A DNA stretch of 64,000 nucleotides from Melastoma dodecandrum (lineage: Eukaryota; Streptophyta; Magnoliopsida; Myrtales; Melastomataceae): NCBI GenBank assembly GCA_029817715.1, contig JARUPY010000085.1, forward strand, positions 3,162,001-3,226,000, given 5' to 3'. Shown one piece after another: positions 11,948 through 22,723 of this stretch (its first letter is position 1; every line of letters begins with the position of its first letter). The notes below the pieces were generated by a model. That model had not been told where the DNA came from and did no database searches. It was given only the letters and a program-made list of their open reading frames with translations. A program made the translations under genes and the position numbers.

Positions 11948-14716
11948 ATGTTGTGCGCCTGTTCCGGAGAGCAGTTTCAGTTTGAGGAGCCGGCAAAGTC
12001 CCCGGAGTCCCTCGCCACGAGGGATTTCTCGTTGAGTGGGCTCTCCTCGTCCAGAACGCGGGGTGAGTGGGAGGCGAGGTTAGACGATGCTCCAGTCGAC
12101 GAGGCGGAGTCCACTTTGAAGGAAGCCCTCTCCTTGAATTATGAGGTAACACTTGATACGATATGTCGTAGGGTCGACTTGTCTACCATGTGGCCGCAGA
12201 CCAATTGATGTCGGGGAGCTTGTCTTGTGTGGCAGGAGGCGAGGGCGTTGCTGGGAAGGTTGGAGTATCAGAGAGGGAACCATGATGCGGCGCTCCAGGT
12301 GTTTCAAGGCATCGACATCAGAGGATTGACCCCTAGAATGATTAAGGCCATCGCTGAGCAAGTGAAGCCCAGGAAAGTGAGGCCTAAAGCCAATGGTGCT
12401 GCCGCTGGTGTTATGTCAATGCATTCTGTTAGCCTTTTGTTTGAGGCTATCTTGCTCAAAGCCAGGTCCTTGGAAGGCCTGGGGCGTTTTGTAGGTACTC
12501 GTCCCTCCTTTTTGGATGTGTTGTTTCATGTAACTTCAATATTAACGGGCACACTGTCTTTTCTTTGACTTCGCTATTTGTAATAGCCAACATCGAGTCT
12601 GTTTCAAGTAGATATTATCAGCTTTCAGAGTAACATACTGCGGATATTTGAATTTTTGTTAAGGGAGAGTTCGCCAGCTAGGATAAATAAGCTGAAGCTG
12701 CATTTTTTTCTCCCCAGAGGATTTCATTTAATGTTATTTCTTCTCTACAGATGCTGCCAAAGAGTGCAAAATAATAGTCGATGTAGTTGAGTCGGCATTG
12801 CCCAATGGAATGGCTGGATTGGTTGGTGAGCACTGCAAAATGCAAGAAGTGTTCCACAAAGCATTGGAGCTGGTTCCTGATCTGTGGATTAAGGCAGGCA
12901 TCTTAGATGAAGCAATTACTGCCTATCGCCGTGTACTTGTCAAGCCGTGGAATTTGCATTCCCAGAAACTGGCCAATGTACAGAAAAGCCTAGCTTCTAT
13001 ATTGCTTTTTGGTGGACTCGAAGCAGGCTTTTCCCCTCCATTATGCTCATGCTCTCCCAATATGCCGAAAAGCAACATGGAAGAAGCTGTTCTACTACTA
13101 TTGATACTCGGGAAGAAAATGGCTTCTGGGGAGATAAGTTGGGATGCAGATGTCATGGACCATCTATCTTATGCACTTTCAATCACCGGAATGTTTGAAC
13201 TGTTAGCTGATCACTATCTGCAGGTTCTTCCCGGTACATATAATAGATCGGAGAGGTGGTATACTCTTGCCCTGTGCTATGTCGCCGCAGGGCAGAATGA
13301 TATAGCCTTAAATCTTCTAAAAAAGATCTCAGGTTCCTCTAAAGCACAAAAGTTGCACATACCTTCCCTACTTTTGGGTGCAAAGCTATGTTCTCAGGAT
13401 ATGAAGCTTGCTAGTGATGGGGAAAAATTTTCAATTGAAGCCATTGAGGCCGATGATTCTCAGACAAAGCATTTTTTCATCGAATCACATAAGTATCTTG
13501 GTATTTGCTACGGAAATGAGGCAAGAATGTCTATCTCAGATTCCAGAAGAGTAATCCTTCAAGAGGCCTCAATGAATGCTCTTCGCAGTGCTGCTCAACG
13601 TGGAAAGGAGGACCCAGAAGTAATCTATAGCCTTGCTATGGAAAATGCTCTACAAAGAAATCTAAGTGAGGCTTTGGAAAATGCCGTTTTTTACTCGGAT
13701 ATGGAGGCGGGAAGCTCTGGGAAAGGTTGGAAGCTCATGAGCTTGATTCTTTCAGCAGAACAGCGACTTCAGGATGCAGAAAAGTTTGTGGATCTTGCTT
13801 TGGATGAGGTGGAAGGGTTAGATCAACTAGATATCCTACGACTGAAAGCCTCATTGCAGGCCACTCAAGAAAATCCCAAGCAGGCGATAGAAACATACAG
13901 AATCTTATTATCAATTATTCATGCACGGAGAGAGATGGAGGCGAAGAAATCTGGACAACTACGGGATTCTCCCATTGAGGTGCGTATTTATTGACACTTA
14001 TTGCTCTCTTGCACCAGAAGAGTTGCTTTTTTTTTTGGAACTATTTAAACAAATTTTCTGTCTGCTCATTTGATCTTGTCTTGTGTTTAAGCGTTTCATA
14101 GTGTCTATTCACGTGCAAAAGAACTAATTCCGGCGTGCCTTCTTGTGCTTCTTATACTTGTTCAGGTACTGGCTGCAAGAGATTTGGAAACTTCTGCTTG
14201 GCAGGATTTAGCCCTCGTCTATGCTAAACTTGGAGCCTGGGAAGATGCAGATATTTGTTTAGACAAAGCAATGTCTCTCGGCCGCTACTCTCCGCAAAGT
14301 TGGTATACTGCAGGTATCATGTGGGAGGTCGATGAACAAATTAGAATGGTTTGTCTTTATCCTAAATAACTGGAACCGAATTCTTGCTTGGTATTATTAT
14401 TTCAGGCTTGGTGCTTCAAGTCAAATCCTTGCACAAAGAAGCCCTTGTTCCTTTCTCAATTGCGCTTTCACTGAATCCAGACCATGTGCCCAGCCTCATT
14501 TCAACTGCAGAGGAACTAATGAAACACGACCCGAGCTCTCTTCCCATTGCGAGAAGCTTTCTGATGAACGCCTTGAGGTTGGAACCAACAAATCACAAGG
14601 GCTGGTTTAATTTAGGATTACTATCCAAAATGGAAGGCTCAACACAACAAGCGGCAGAGTTCTTCCAGGCTGCTTACGAACTTGAGGTGTCTGCTCCCAT
14701 CCAGAACTTCGTATAA
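11948..14716 (+). CDS. NPGR1: NPG1-related calmodulin-binding TPR protein (NPGR1-like)
   Basis: Five exons (11948-12145, 12236-12494, 12751-13979, 14166-14313, 14406-14716) join in frame to give 714 residues, close to the Arabidopsis family length. The N-terminus MLCACSGEQF and a region ending ESTLKEALSLNYEEARALLG are characteristic of the family. Multiple TPR helices follow, and the C-terminus holds a conserved TPR block around HKEALVPFSIALSLNPDHVP. NPG1 and its relatives bind calmodulin. In Arabidopsis they anchor a phosphatidylinositol 4-kinase complex at the plasma membrane, and NPG1 itself is needed for pollen germination. Arabidopsis NPGR1 is At1g27460, near LCAT1 (At1g27480), and both relatives occur in this window. 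Assignment to NPGR1 rather than NPGR2 is partly from context. Confidence 0.9.
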
Positions 14717-15061
14717 CGCACAATCATTTCTCGCTTGTTGTAGTATCAGCTTAGTTGGTTCACAATTCATTCCGAAAGATCTTTGACAGAAGATCATTGT
14801 TCTTGAGCCAGTGAAGATTTATAGACAATGCACGGCAAGTATATGCTATTACACAAACAAATGCAGATGTGTCGTTTTATCATCTATTATCCCAGAGGTA
14901 TACCGGAGGGAGAAGCACATCGAAAGCTAAACAGAGCGAAAGATCCTTAAGGATGATCACATTAATTCTATGAACCCCAGTTCTGTTCAAACCAGCCCGC
15001 CGTCTTCTTCCTACCCCCTTCCCCAACCCCAAGCCTCAGCCGCACCTTCCGACTGAGCACA
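14717..15061. other. Short intergenic spacer
   Basis: About 345 bp separate the NPGR1-like stop from the next ATG on the same strand. The stretch must contain the 3' UTR of the first gene and the promoter and 5' UTR of the second. No distinct motif was identified. Confidence 0.5.
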
Positions 15062-16673
15062 ATGAACCCCTCGCTTCCCGACCCTGACTTGCTCTCCCGT
15101 CTCGCCTCCTTCCCGCTGGACCCGACCCTAACCCTAACCACGCGCGTCAGGCTCAACCTCTCCATCTTCCCCGATGCCGGCTCCGGCGTCAAGCCCGTCG
15201 ACCACTGGCAGATTAAGCGGGCCCTCCTCGACTACCTCAAGGCTGCCTCCCGCTCTCTTGGCTCCGCCTCGCTTCAGATATCCGGCGCCGGTGACCCCAA
15301 GAAGCGCCGCCGAGGGGACGCCGTCGCGCGCGGAGTCCTAGTCGTCCGTGATTTAGGGTCTGTGAAGGAGGAGGATTACGAGACGTGGAAGGAAAAGGAA
15401 CTCAGGGGACGGCTTGACGGGATTGAGCTTGTCCTCGAAGGGGCGAGGTTTAGGGTTTCCGTGGAGGTTCCTGCAGCCGATAGTTTCGAGGATCTGAGGA
15501 AGGAATGGCTGGAATATTACGCCTTCAAGTACAAAGGTCAATTACCAGTTGCTCTTGTCGAGAAAATGCGGATTGGATCCGATTTGAATAGGTTATTGCC
15601 TTTGTGACCTGACTTTCGAGTGAATGTATTCTGTTTGACAGACCGAGGCAGAGGAGCAAGGGAAGAGCCGGACGCAATCATCATACGGGGGCTGCCATCG
15701 AGGTGGTTTGCTGAAACCAGAGTGTCGTCGAAGCCGTCAATGCTTGTTACGCATACTATTTTCTCCACATTGGGGAGTCTAAGGCAAGATAGAATCTGTC
15801 GTAATTCTAAGCAGAAGATCATTGTTGTGGCATATCCTTTCCGATTTAACTCCCATCTTTGGCTGTTTAATATTTTCTCCCTGGCTCTGCCAATTGGTTT
15901 TGTGTTATTCTTACATTTAATAGGAACATTCATATTGCTGAAGATGATGACTTCGGTCAGGAAGTGGGGGACGACACTGCTGGATTAGTTTCTGGTCTCC
16001 ATTGCAAGGTGGTGGTGCAATTTGAGAAGCAGCGAGATTTTCACAATGCATTGAAGGTTTTGTGTGGTCGGTCCCTAGAAAAGGTAAATAACAGACTTCG
16101 ATTTTGCAGTTTTGTGCATTCCTTGCGAGAAACTACTGGAATAGTTTTTGTAGGCATTATAACCTCGAGTTGCACAGAACCCTAATTATGGAGATGATTT
16201 TTCATCTGATATTATGTGTTCAGTATGCGAAATGCAACCAGGTAGTGATGGTTTTTGATGAATGCTCTTCGATGTGGTGACGCAGGAAGGCACACACTTG
16301 ATAGCGGACTATGAGGTCTCTTGGGACAAGGATAATTTTTTCCAGTACTCTAGAAGTCACTTGCAGGAAAATGGCAGTGGCAGGACTAGTTCTGTGCGTT
16401 TAGGAGAGGTCAGAAGAGATGTCCATAAATCCAGCTCTCGCCGGAGTCCTGAACGAGCTCGCCCTAAGAGATTCAGGGTAAGAAACCAACTACCCATGTA
16501 CTTTAAACCTTGAAACTGATTACTGAAAAATCAAAGTCGCCGCTGCTTTGGGAACGTGGTTCAATTTTCTAATAGCGGAAAGAGATGCCTCTATTATTGA
16601 ATCTCATGTCTCTAGGTCGGCACACACTGATTTCTCTCTCGACATTTTTGCCATTTTATTGGTGCAGGAATAG
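15062..16673 (+). CDS. AKAP17A/XE7-like RNA-associated protein (plant homologue)
   Basis: Five exons (15062-15536, 15642-15783, 15924-16083, 16286-16477, 16668-16673) give 324 residues. The second intron uses a GC donor (AG|GCAAGA). Only this junction joins GLPSRWFAE...IFSTLGSLR to NIHIAEDDD in frame. The last exon is only GAA plus a TAG stop. The N-terminal MNPSLPDPDLLSRLASFPLDP block, the GLPSRWFAE motif and the LVSGLHCKVVVQFEK segment match plant proteins annotated as A-kinase anchor protein 17A-like. They contain a degenerate RRM-like fold, and the human relative is a splicing regulator. A short Arg/Ser-rich tail (RRSPERARPKR) fits nuclear RNA processing. The function is inferred from the family. 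Confidence 0.82.
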
Positions 16674-17460
16674 GTTTTCCAGAGTTCATATAGTTGCTTA
16701 GCTTCAGTTCCTCTAAATCGAAAACCTGCCACGGGTTGCACCCGGAGATTCAAGAGCTACTGTAGCCCCAGGTGAAGATAGTCGTTAGTTATTTAGAGAA
16801 ACTTTATCTTCACCCGGTAATGTTGAAACAACCAAACAGCTGGCCCCGAAAGGCCTGCCGCTTTCAGTCTTTTTGGGGTGTGACTTTTGGGTCATCCGAG
16901 CAACAAGATAGTCGTGCCTAGAAGGTTCCGCAGGATGGTGCCGCAGCTGCTTTATGGCCCGACCATCCGGTGGTCCCGAGGATGGTAATTTGCGGCATCA
17001 GCAGCGTTTGCTGATTAAATGTTTATGCTTCTAGAAACCTGGATGTTTTTCCTACAACATGGTCTGGAACAATTTTCCTGTTTTCAAACATCGTCCCTCT
17101 TAGGGTTGGTATGCTATGTGGCCTCTCTTTGTTTACTTAGCCATATCAATGCGCTGCGTTGTCTGACTGAGAACAATTTATTTGACCTATTGTTGTTGGC
17201 TGGCTGGATTGTCCATATCCCTACGCTCTGCGGACATATATTACATTGAAAGCATTTATACGGGGAAAAAATGAAAAAAAAAACACTAAGAAAACCTCCC
17301 TAACAATCCACAAAACATCAAGAGAAACTAAGATCGTCCTGACGTTGTCGTCCGCTGTTATGTTCTTTCTATCCCCTGTCCGTGAAATTGTTCTTTGGTG
17401 AAGTTGTTCTGCTGTTTTACCTGAATATTTCTTCATGTTATTCTGTACGGAAGTTGATGT
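16674..17460. other. Convergent intergenic region with a hairpin
   Basis: This stretch holds the 3' ends of the AKAP17A-like gene and the minus-strand ZCF37-like gene. An inverted repeat pairs 16768-16780 with 16805-16817. It has 10 perfect base pairs around GGTGAAGATA, plus 2 more beyond one mismatch, and a 24-nt loop. No other gene is evident. Confidence 0.45.
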
Positions 17461-18126
17461 TCAACCGCTAGTCCTCTCCTCAAGCGTAGGAACCAAGTAC
17501 CACCCTATGGATGTGCAAAGGATCGCGAACGACCTCCCGAATATCGTCAGCAGGAGGAGGATCGCGACTACAAATATCGGAACGTAATACGACGGCCTCC
17601 GCAGTTTCTTCATGCTCGTTTCCCGAGTCGTCCTCGTTTTGTGGCTGTTAGCGACCTTCTTGTCGTTTGTTTCCGTGAGCTCTTCCTTCACTCGGTCTGC
17701 TACCACAGCAGAGGCGACGGCTGGCTTATTCTCTTCGTCTGCAGTCTTCGAGTTGGCTGTCTTCTGGGATGTTGTCGGGAGTTGCTCCCGCTTCTTCCTG
17801 TCCTTGGACTTCACGATGACCGGGACGACCTCCTCCGAGCCAGAGTACACGAACCTCACGAACATTATGTCCTGAGAATCCCTCTGCAGGTATATGTTCT
17901 TCTTCCTCTCCTCGAGATCTGACAGTAGTGCGGAGAACTTATCTAGCCCGACTGTCGAGTACGGGTTCTTGCTATGGTCCTTTTCGCTCGAGCACCGGCG
18001 GAGCAAGCAGTTCCGCCTCGTCCTCGACTTGTTTATCAATCTGGGAGAACTCCCACAGCTCACAGGTCGGTCGTCCTCCGGCTCCTGTTCATGGAAGCTG
18101 CCGCCGCAGATGAACGAAGAGAACAT
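17461..18126 (-). CDS. ZCF37-like protein, single C-terminal membrane segment
   Basis: A single-exon gene of 221 residues starts at the first in-frame ATG. The N-terminus MFSSFICGGSF, the core NPYSTVGLDKFSALLSDLEE, the segment IMFVRFVYSGSEEVVPVIVK and a C-terminal hydrophobic stretch (about residues 180-213, YYVPIFVVAILLLL) match the small plant family of Arabidopsis ZCF37 (At1g59590) and its relative At1g10220. A Lys/Glu-rich linker precedes the membrane segment. The family function is not established, and the topology suggests a tail-anchored membrane protein. The At1g10220 relative lies near WLIM1 and ECA3 in Arabidopsis, as in this window. Confidence 0.75.
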   Translation of the reverse strand: MFSSFICGGSFHEQEPEDDRPVSCGSSPRLINKSRTRRNCLLRRCSSEKDHSKNPYSTVGLDKFSALLSDLEERKKNIYLQRDSQDIMFVRFVYSGSEEVVPVIVKSKDRKKREQLPTTSQKTANSKTADEENKPAVASAVVADRVKEELTETNDKKVANSHKTRTTRETSMKKLRRPSYYVPIFVVAILLLLTIFGRSFAILCTSIGWYLVPTLEERTSG

Positions 18127-19375
18127 AATCTTGGCGCAAGAAGACAAAGGTCTGGTAATGAAATGGAGGTATTTGGGTTTTACTTCTTCATCTTCCTGAA
18201 AGAGGGAGGTTTCTAACAATGTATATATTGATAAAGAGGGAGGTGCGTTTGATTTGATTGGGTCCCCACTCCAATGGCATTACTTGGTCAAATGAATTCC
18301 TTTTTTTCTTTTCTGAAAAATATTTATTAAAGAAGAAATCACGAGTTTCACTTCATTTTCATCCATAGAAGCATCCAAGTCCAACACCCAATAGCAGCAA
18401 CAACAACAACACCCAAGAGAAAAGGGATTGTTTTCTTCTGCATTTGTTTAATCCTTCTTGTAGGAGAAGAAATCCGTGGGGAAGAAATTGGTGCCCACTT
18501 ATGGAAACGTCATGTGTGATTTCAAGATTTACATGTGCTGGTTGTGTTCTTTATTTGATTAAATTATAAACCCATGTTCTTGACTTCTCACCAGTCTGGA
18601 CTTATTAAAAACAAAGAGATAAATTCAATAGTCGTTGTTGTTGTGTGTGGAGCAAGTATTTTGTTAATTGATTGGATTGTGATCATCATAGGCGTAAGGG
18701 GGCAATGCTGAGATAATTTTGTATTGATTTTTTTATGGGAATGGGGGAGATATGGAATTGATTGTTTGACGAAGTCCTTTTTTTTTCTGGAAAACCCAGA
18801 ATGACCGTAGACTTGATCGGCAATTGAGAGGTGGAGGTCAATCCTGGGTGGCTTTTCTTTTATTGGGTCTCTTTTTGGTCGTCCTTCAGTTTGATAAGAG
18901 AAATTATTGTTTCGTTTCCAGAACATTGACTGGATAAAAAGGTAGGATGTATGATGAGTCCCGTCTGTTTTGGACAAGGCAGTTAGCACACCTGGTGACT
19001 TTTAAAGAGTTCTTTGTCCAATGGCTTCTGCAATGTAAGGGTGGGCCGGGCTACAAGAATTGTGACCACATGCCGCTGCTGCTTTCGGATACAGCCGTCA
19101 TGTTGCTGTCGTATGCATGGTCCGCTTGTTCTATACGTCGGAGTATGTAAAACCGGGCAAATTAATCTGCAAAATAGTTCAAAGGCAACAACTAGCTTAT
19201 CGGAGTTGAGCTGTTGGAGGGTTAATCCCTTTGGACAGGACGGATGGTTATCTAGCGAGATTCGACAGGCTTCTTTCTATTCCAGCAGATATGAACTGCA
19301 GTCAACTGGCTGGCGAAGAAGCATGCAGCTTGTTCGATCTAGCTGAAGATTAAAGAGTCCTCCGAGTGGGAACAT
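18127..19375. other. Intergenic: ZCF37-like promoter side and left flank of the retrotransposon
   Basis: Upstream sequence of the minus-strand ZCF37-like gene runs to the left LTR edge. I see CAA-type simple sequence near 18394 and nothing that codes. The final bases before the LTR are GGGAACAT. Confidence 0.45.
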
Positions 19376-21621
19376 TGTAACGACCCGAAATTTCGGAAAT
19401 GAAAGTATATTATTTGAACTACTATGTTGACCAGTATTAGGTCGTTTGACTGAGTCAAAATCCGACGTGGCACGAGAGTTAATACCTTCGTTGTCAGTGG
19501 ACGTAATATCGAATATTATCGGGACTTTAAATTCGATTTCGTGTGATTACGTCACGCGGGAAAGGGGACGCCTGGACCCAAACGAAATCGGGTTTGAGTC
19601 GCGATAAAATTCGTATAACGCCGCGGATTTTGATTAGGCTTAAGTTTGGTTAGTTAAATTGCATTAGTCGAATGAAGGCTTAAGACAAGTAGTGGACCGT
19701 GTCGGCACATAGGACAACTGAAATTTACAAATCGGATAGGATATAAGGATTTGGGAATTTAAAAGAGTTCCCCTGACCGTATGAATCATATCGGGTGAGG
19801 ATTTCACGGATAGGCCATGGGTGATTGATGGGGAAAAGGATAAGAAAAATAATGATAATAAAGATAAAAAGAAAAGGAAGAAACATCGGGGGGGAGAGAA
19901 CGAAAGGGTCGGGGGAAGAGGACACTGTGGAGGGTTTCGTTCGCGGGGTCGCTCAGTGGGTTCCAAGCAAAGGGATCTGGCCAGCGGATTCGAAGGCCAC
20001 TACGAGGGAACTGAGGTGAGGTTGGCTGCACGAAGAGTGAACGGATCAATAAAGAACGAACTGTACGTCCTTTCCCCTTCCCCTGTCTGTCTATGCTTGT
20101 TTTGCCTTGTCATGTGTGTGTATATCGTGGGTTTTGGGAAGTGAGTACAGGGGAAGTCTGGTGAGAGGTAGAACGGAGTCGAGGATAGCTCGATTTACTT
20201 CTAAAAACGCCCCACCGTGCTTAAGCAAGATGCAGGAGCGGAGAGTGAGTATTGCCGGTTTTAAACGTATGCATACCGAACTCCACGTTAAGGTCGTGTG
20301 ATTAGCGACCTAGGGAAGAAATTGGACTCGACCGGAAATACTAGCTCCAACTAGTTCCGATCCGAGTGTGTAGAGGGACGGCTACTTGGTAGCCGAAAAT
20401 GGGACGGTTTTCAATTATAAAACCGGGGTCCCATTAATTGGAGTATGCAGAGACTATTTTAGTTAATCTCTCCATGGGTACGATTCTAAATCTATATTAT
20501 AAAGGAATGATGCCTTGAGATACGATCATTTGATTGGGCATGGGTATGACGTTATATGAGGAAATTGATAAGTGGATTTTGATGCCTCTGTATAGCGTGG
20601 AGAGAATCCCAAATTGGGACTATTGAACATTCTCTGCAATGATGAGGAAATAAACTGGAAAATCGGTCCAGGGTGCTTCGAGGGGGTGACTGGGTCGTGT
20701 CTACAGAATTTGTTGAGCGGTGGTTGGGGACGTGGACTTGGCACCGATCAGATGTACATTGGGCGGGGGTCGGGCTTATTGACTGGTCTGGATACGTTCG
20801 CTTCGACGGCGGTGTCCGGGGTCGTAAGCTCCTGCTTGACTCCCCATATGAAATAACGGTTGTCAGCCTCGTCGGGTTCAGCCACGAAACGTTTAGAATT
20901 GTTGCTACGTAGACACTTCCAGTAATCCCCTCAGAAACTAAATAATTATGACTCCTGGTGAACAATTCAATCTTCTGCTATGCACCATTTTATCTGGACT
21001 GGATATGATTGGAGTAGAATGAGAGTACTCACTATATTTCAATGATGATTCCCGACCGTGGGTCGGAGGAGGGCGGGGGGGTGACGACCACGCGCGGTCG
21101 TGCCTGCTGGCCGTTTCCCGGGCGCTCCCGGAGGAGGGGGTGGGGACGCACTGCGGTGGTCCTGGCACCGAACGAAGTGTTGATATGAGATGATGGCGTT
21201 TGATTCATGGGAGTCGCATATATTTATTCACCGCTACTTACGTTCGTAATGAATTACTTATATCTTATCGTCGTGATTTGATATTATCTACTTATTGGAG
21301 ACTCAGGCCTCTTTCTGTTTAAGTCGTATGATGCATAAAGGGTTTTTCAGAAAATGCACGTTAGATGTGAACAGTAGTCTCATGTTTCGCGTGTGCATAG
21401 GGTGAGGCGTACTCGGCGATTTATCGCTGACCCCAATAGGGGACTATTTTTTTAGTGTGACGCAGGAATAAGATGGTACAGAGTACACGTGGCTCGGACT
21501 CACGAGATAAAACAATAGAGGATGCCACGGTGGAGGTATAGTTTCGTCGCTTCCGCTGTTGACCGTCAAATGACGGGGAACCATTCTGATTAATTTGGAA
21601 AAATTTTGTAGGTCGTTTCAG
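19376..21621 (+). repeat. 5' LTR of the Tekay/Del-type element
   Basis: This 2,246-bp direct repeat matches 27201-29432. It contains a 15-bp segment near 19786-19800 absent from the 3' copy. A TATAAA at 20498-20503 is a candidate promoter element. The GC-rich stretch near 21057-21140 includes a short palindrome around ACGACCACGCGCGGTCGT. ORFs inside it on both strands carry no recognisable protein motif. Confidence 0.97.
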
Positions 21622-21623
21622 TT

Positions 21624-21635
21624 GGTATCAGAGCG
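21624..21635 (+). other. Primer-binding site (initiator tRNA-Met type)
   Basis: TGGTATCAGAGC follows the 5' LTR by two bases. It is the usual complement of the plant initiator tRNA-Met 3' end used by Ty3/Gypsy elements to prime minus-strand DNA synthesis. The match breaks down after 12 bases. Confidence 0.92.
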
Positions 21636-21966
21636 CAGTTAGTTGGAGTAATAAGGTGGATTAGTCTGCGCTTTAGGGTTAAATGAAAAAGAATAGTAAA
21701 CTTACCCGTGAATGATAAGACTGGACAGAGTCTGACAAAGTAAATAAAAGATAGACACGGGCGCACTCACCTTTGTCAGGGGAATCTTTCTGAGTGCGAA
21801 TAGACTTGACAGGGTACAGTACGCGTGCCCGTGAGTTGAAAAGACCACACGGATGGCTAGATGACAAATGAAAACTTATTATAAATACGATTGAGGAGCA
21901 GTCAGTGAAAAATCACATCCTAGCCATAAAGATCACAAGTAATACTCCTTAGTAAAACCAGTTAGT

Positions 21967-22422
21967 ATGGCAAATCGCGGCGAAGGTCGACACCCAGGAC
22001 GCATGCCTGAACTACTCAAGGGCAAGACAGGCCCCAGTGGTGATCCAGATGGTGAAGCTCCAGAGATTCCAGAAGCCGGAAACGCTCCGAACTTGGCCCT
22101 GGATGATGAGTTCCAGCCGCCCTTTGTCACCGTTACGGAGTGCTTGAACCTTCTCACAGGATTCCTGACCGGCTTAGACCATCATTCGTGCCCAGAGCTT
22201 ACCACCCCACTGTTGAGGCGTCTGATAGCAGACCTTGCAGTGATTGAGGATGAGGACGTTCCCATCTACCGTCTTGAGAAATGCCAACAATTTCGGGACC
22301 TGATGAATAGTATCCCCGGACTGGACCGACGTGTAGAGGACTTCCATCTAGGACTCTTTGAGGCTGCCCGTAGGGAACTTGAGGCTGCAGTAGCTGACTA
22401 CGCACGTGGTCCCCAGGATTGA
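21967..22422 (+). CDS. Additional leader ORF of the retrotransposon (unknown function)
   Basis: A 151-codon ORF with an ATG start lies between the primer-binding site and gag-pol, in the same orientation, and ends 301 bp before the gag ATG. The first third is Gly/Pro-rich and probably disordered. The rest (about residues 50-150) looks like amphipathic helices with segments such as LTTPLLRRLIADLAVIEDED and VEDFHLGLFEAARRELEAAV. No zinc knuckle, protease or other known retroelement motif is visible, and I do not recognise the family. Ogre/Tat elements are known to carry an extra ORF before gag, but this is not expected for a Tekay/Del element. It could be a real accessory protein or a chance ORF. 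Confidence 0.6.
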   Translation: MANRGEGRHPGRMPELLKGKTGPSGDPDGEAPEIPEAGNAPNLALDDEFQPPFVTVTECLNLLTGFLTGLDHHSCPELTTPLLRRLIADLAVIEDEDVPIYRLEKCQQFRDLMNSIPGLDRRVEDFHLGLFEAARRELEAAVADYARGPQD

Positions 22423-22723
22423 ACTTAGACTTGTGTGTGAGCTGAGTGTATTTGTCGTGTGTAAGTGAGAATCTTGTCAGAGTGTGTGAAGGGTCATTTC
22501 TGGTACTGTAACCATGTGACCGACAATTTGCAGGCGAGTAGTAACCCTGCATGTATGAGTGTCAGTTTTAATAAATCGTGAATTAATGGACCTTGAATCT
22601 TGATAGTATAAAGAAGGTAGTGGATTCTTCAGTTGGAACCACGCCAATCTTGAGTACTACACCCTTCAGTTGCACTTTTCCTACTTCCCAACTTTCTACT
22701 CAATCTTCTCTGTGAACATTCAG

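Noticed and set aside
19825..20144. Lys/Arg-rich plus-strand ORF inside each LTR
   Set aside because: It is an AAAG/GATAA-rich low-complexity stretch read in frame. The frame differs between the two LTRs because of a small indel.
20552..20965. 137-codon minus-strand ORF, identical in both LTRs (also 28363-28776)
   Set aside because: The two copies are identical only because the LTRs are nearly identical. There is no motif, and it runs antisense in a non-coding repeat, so it is not reported as a gene.
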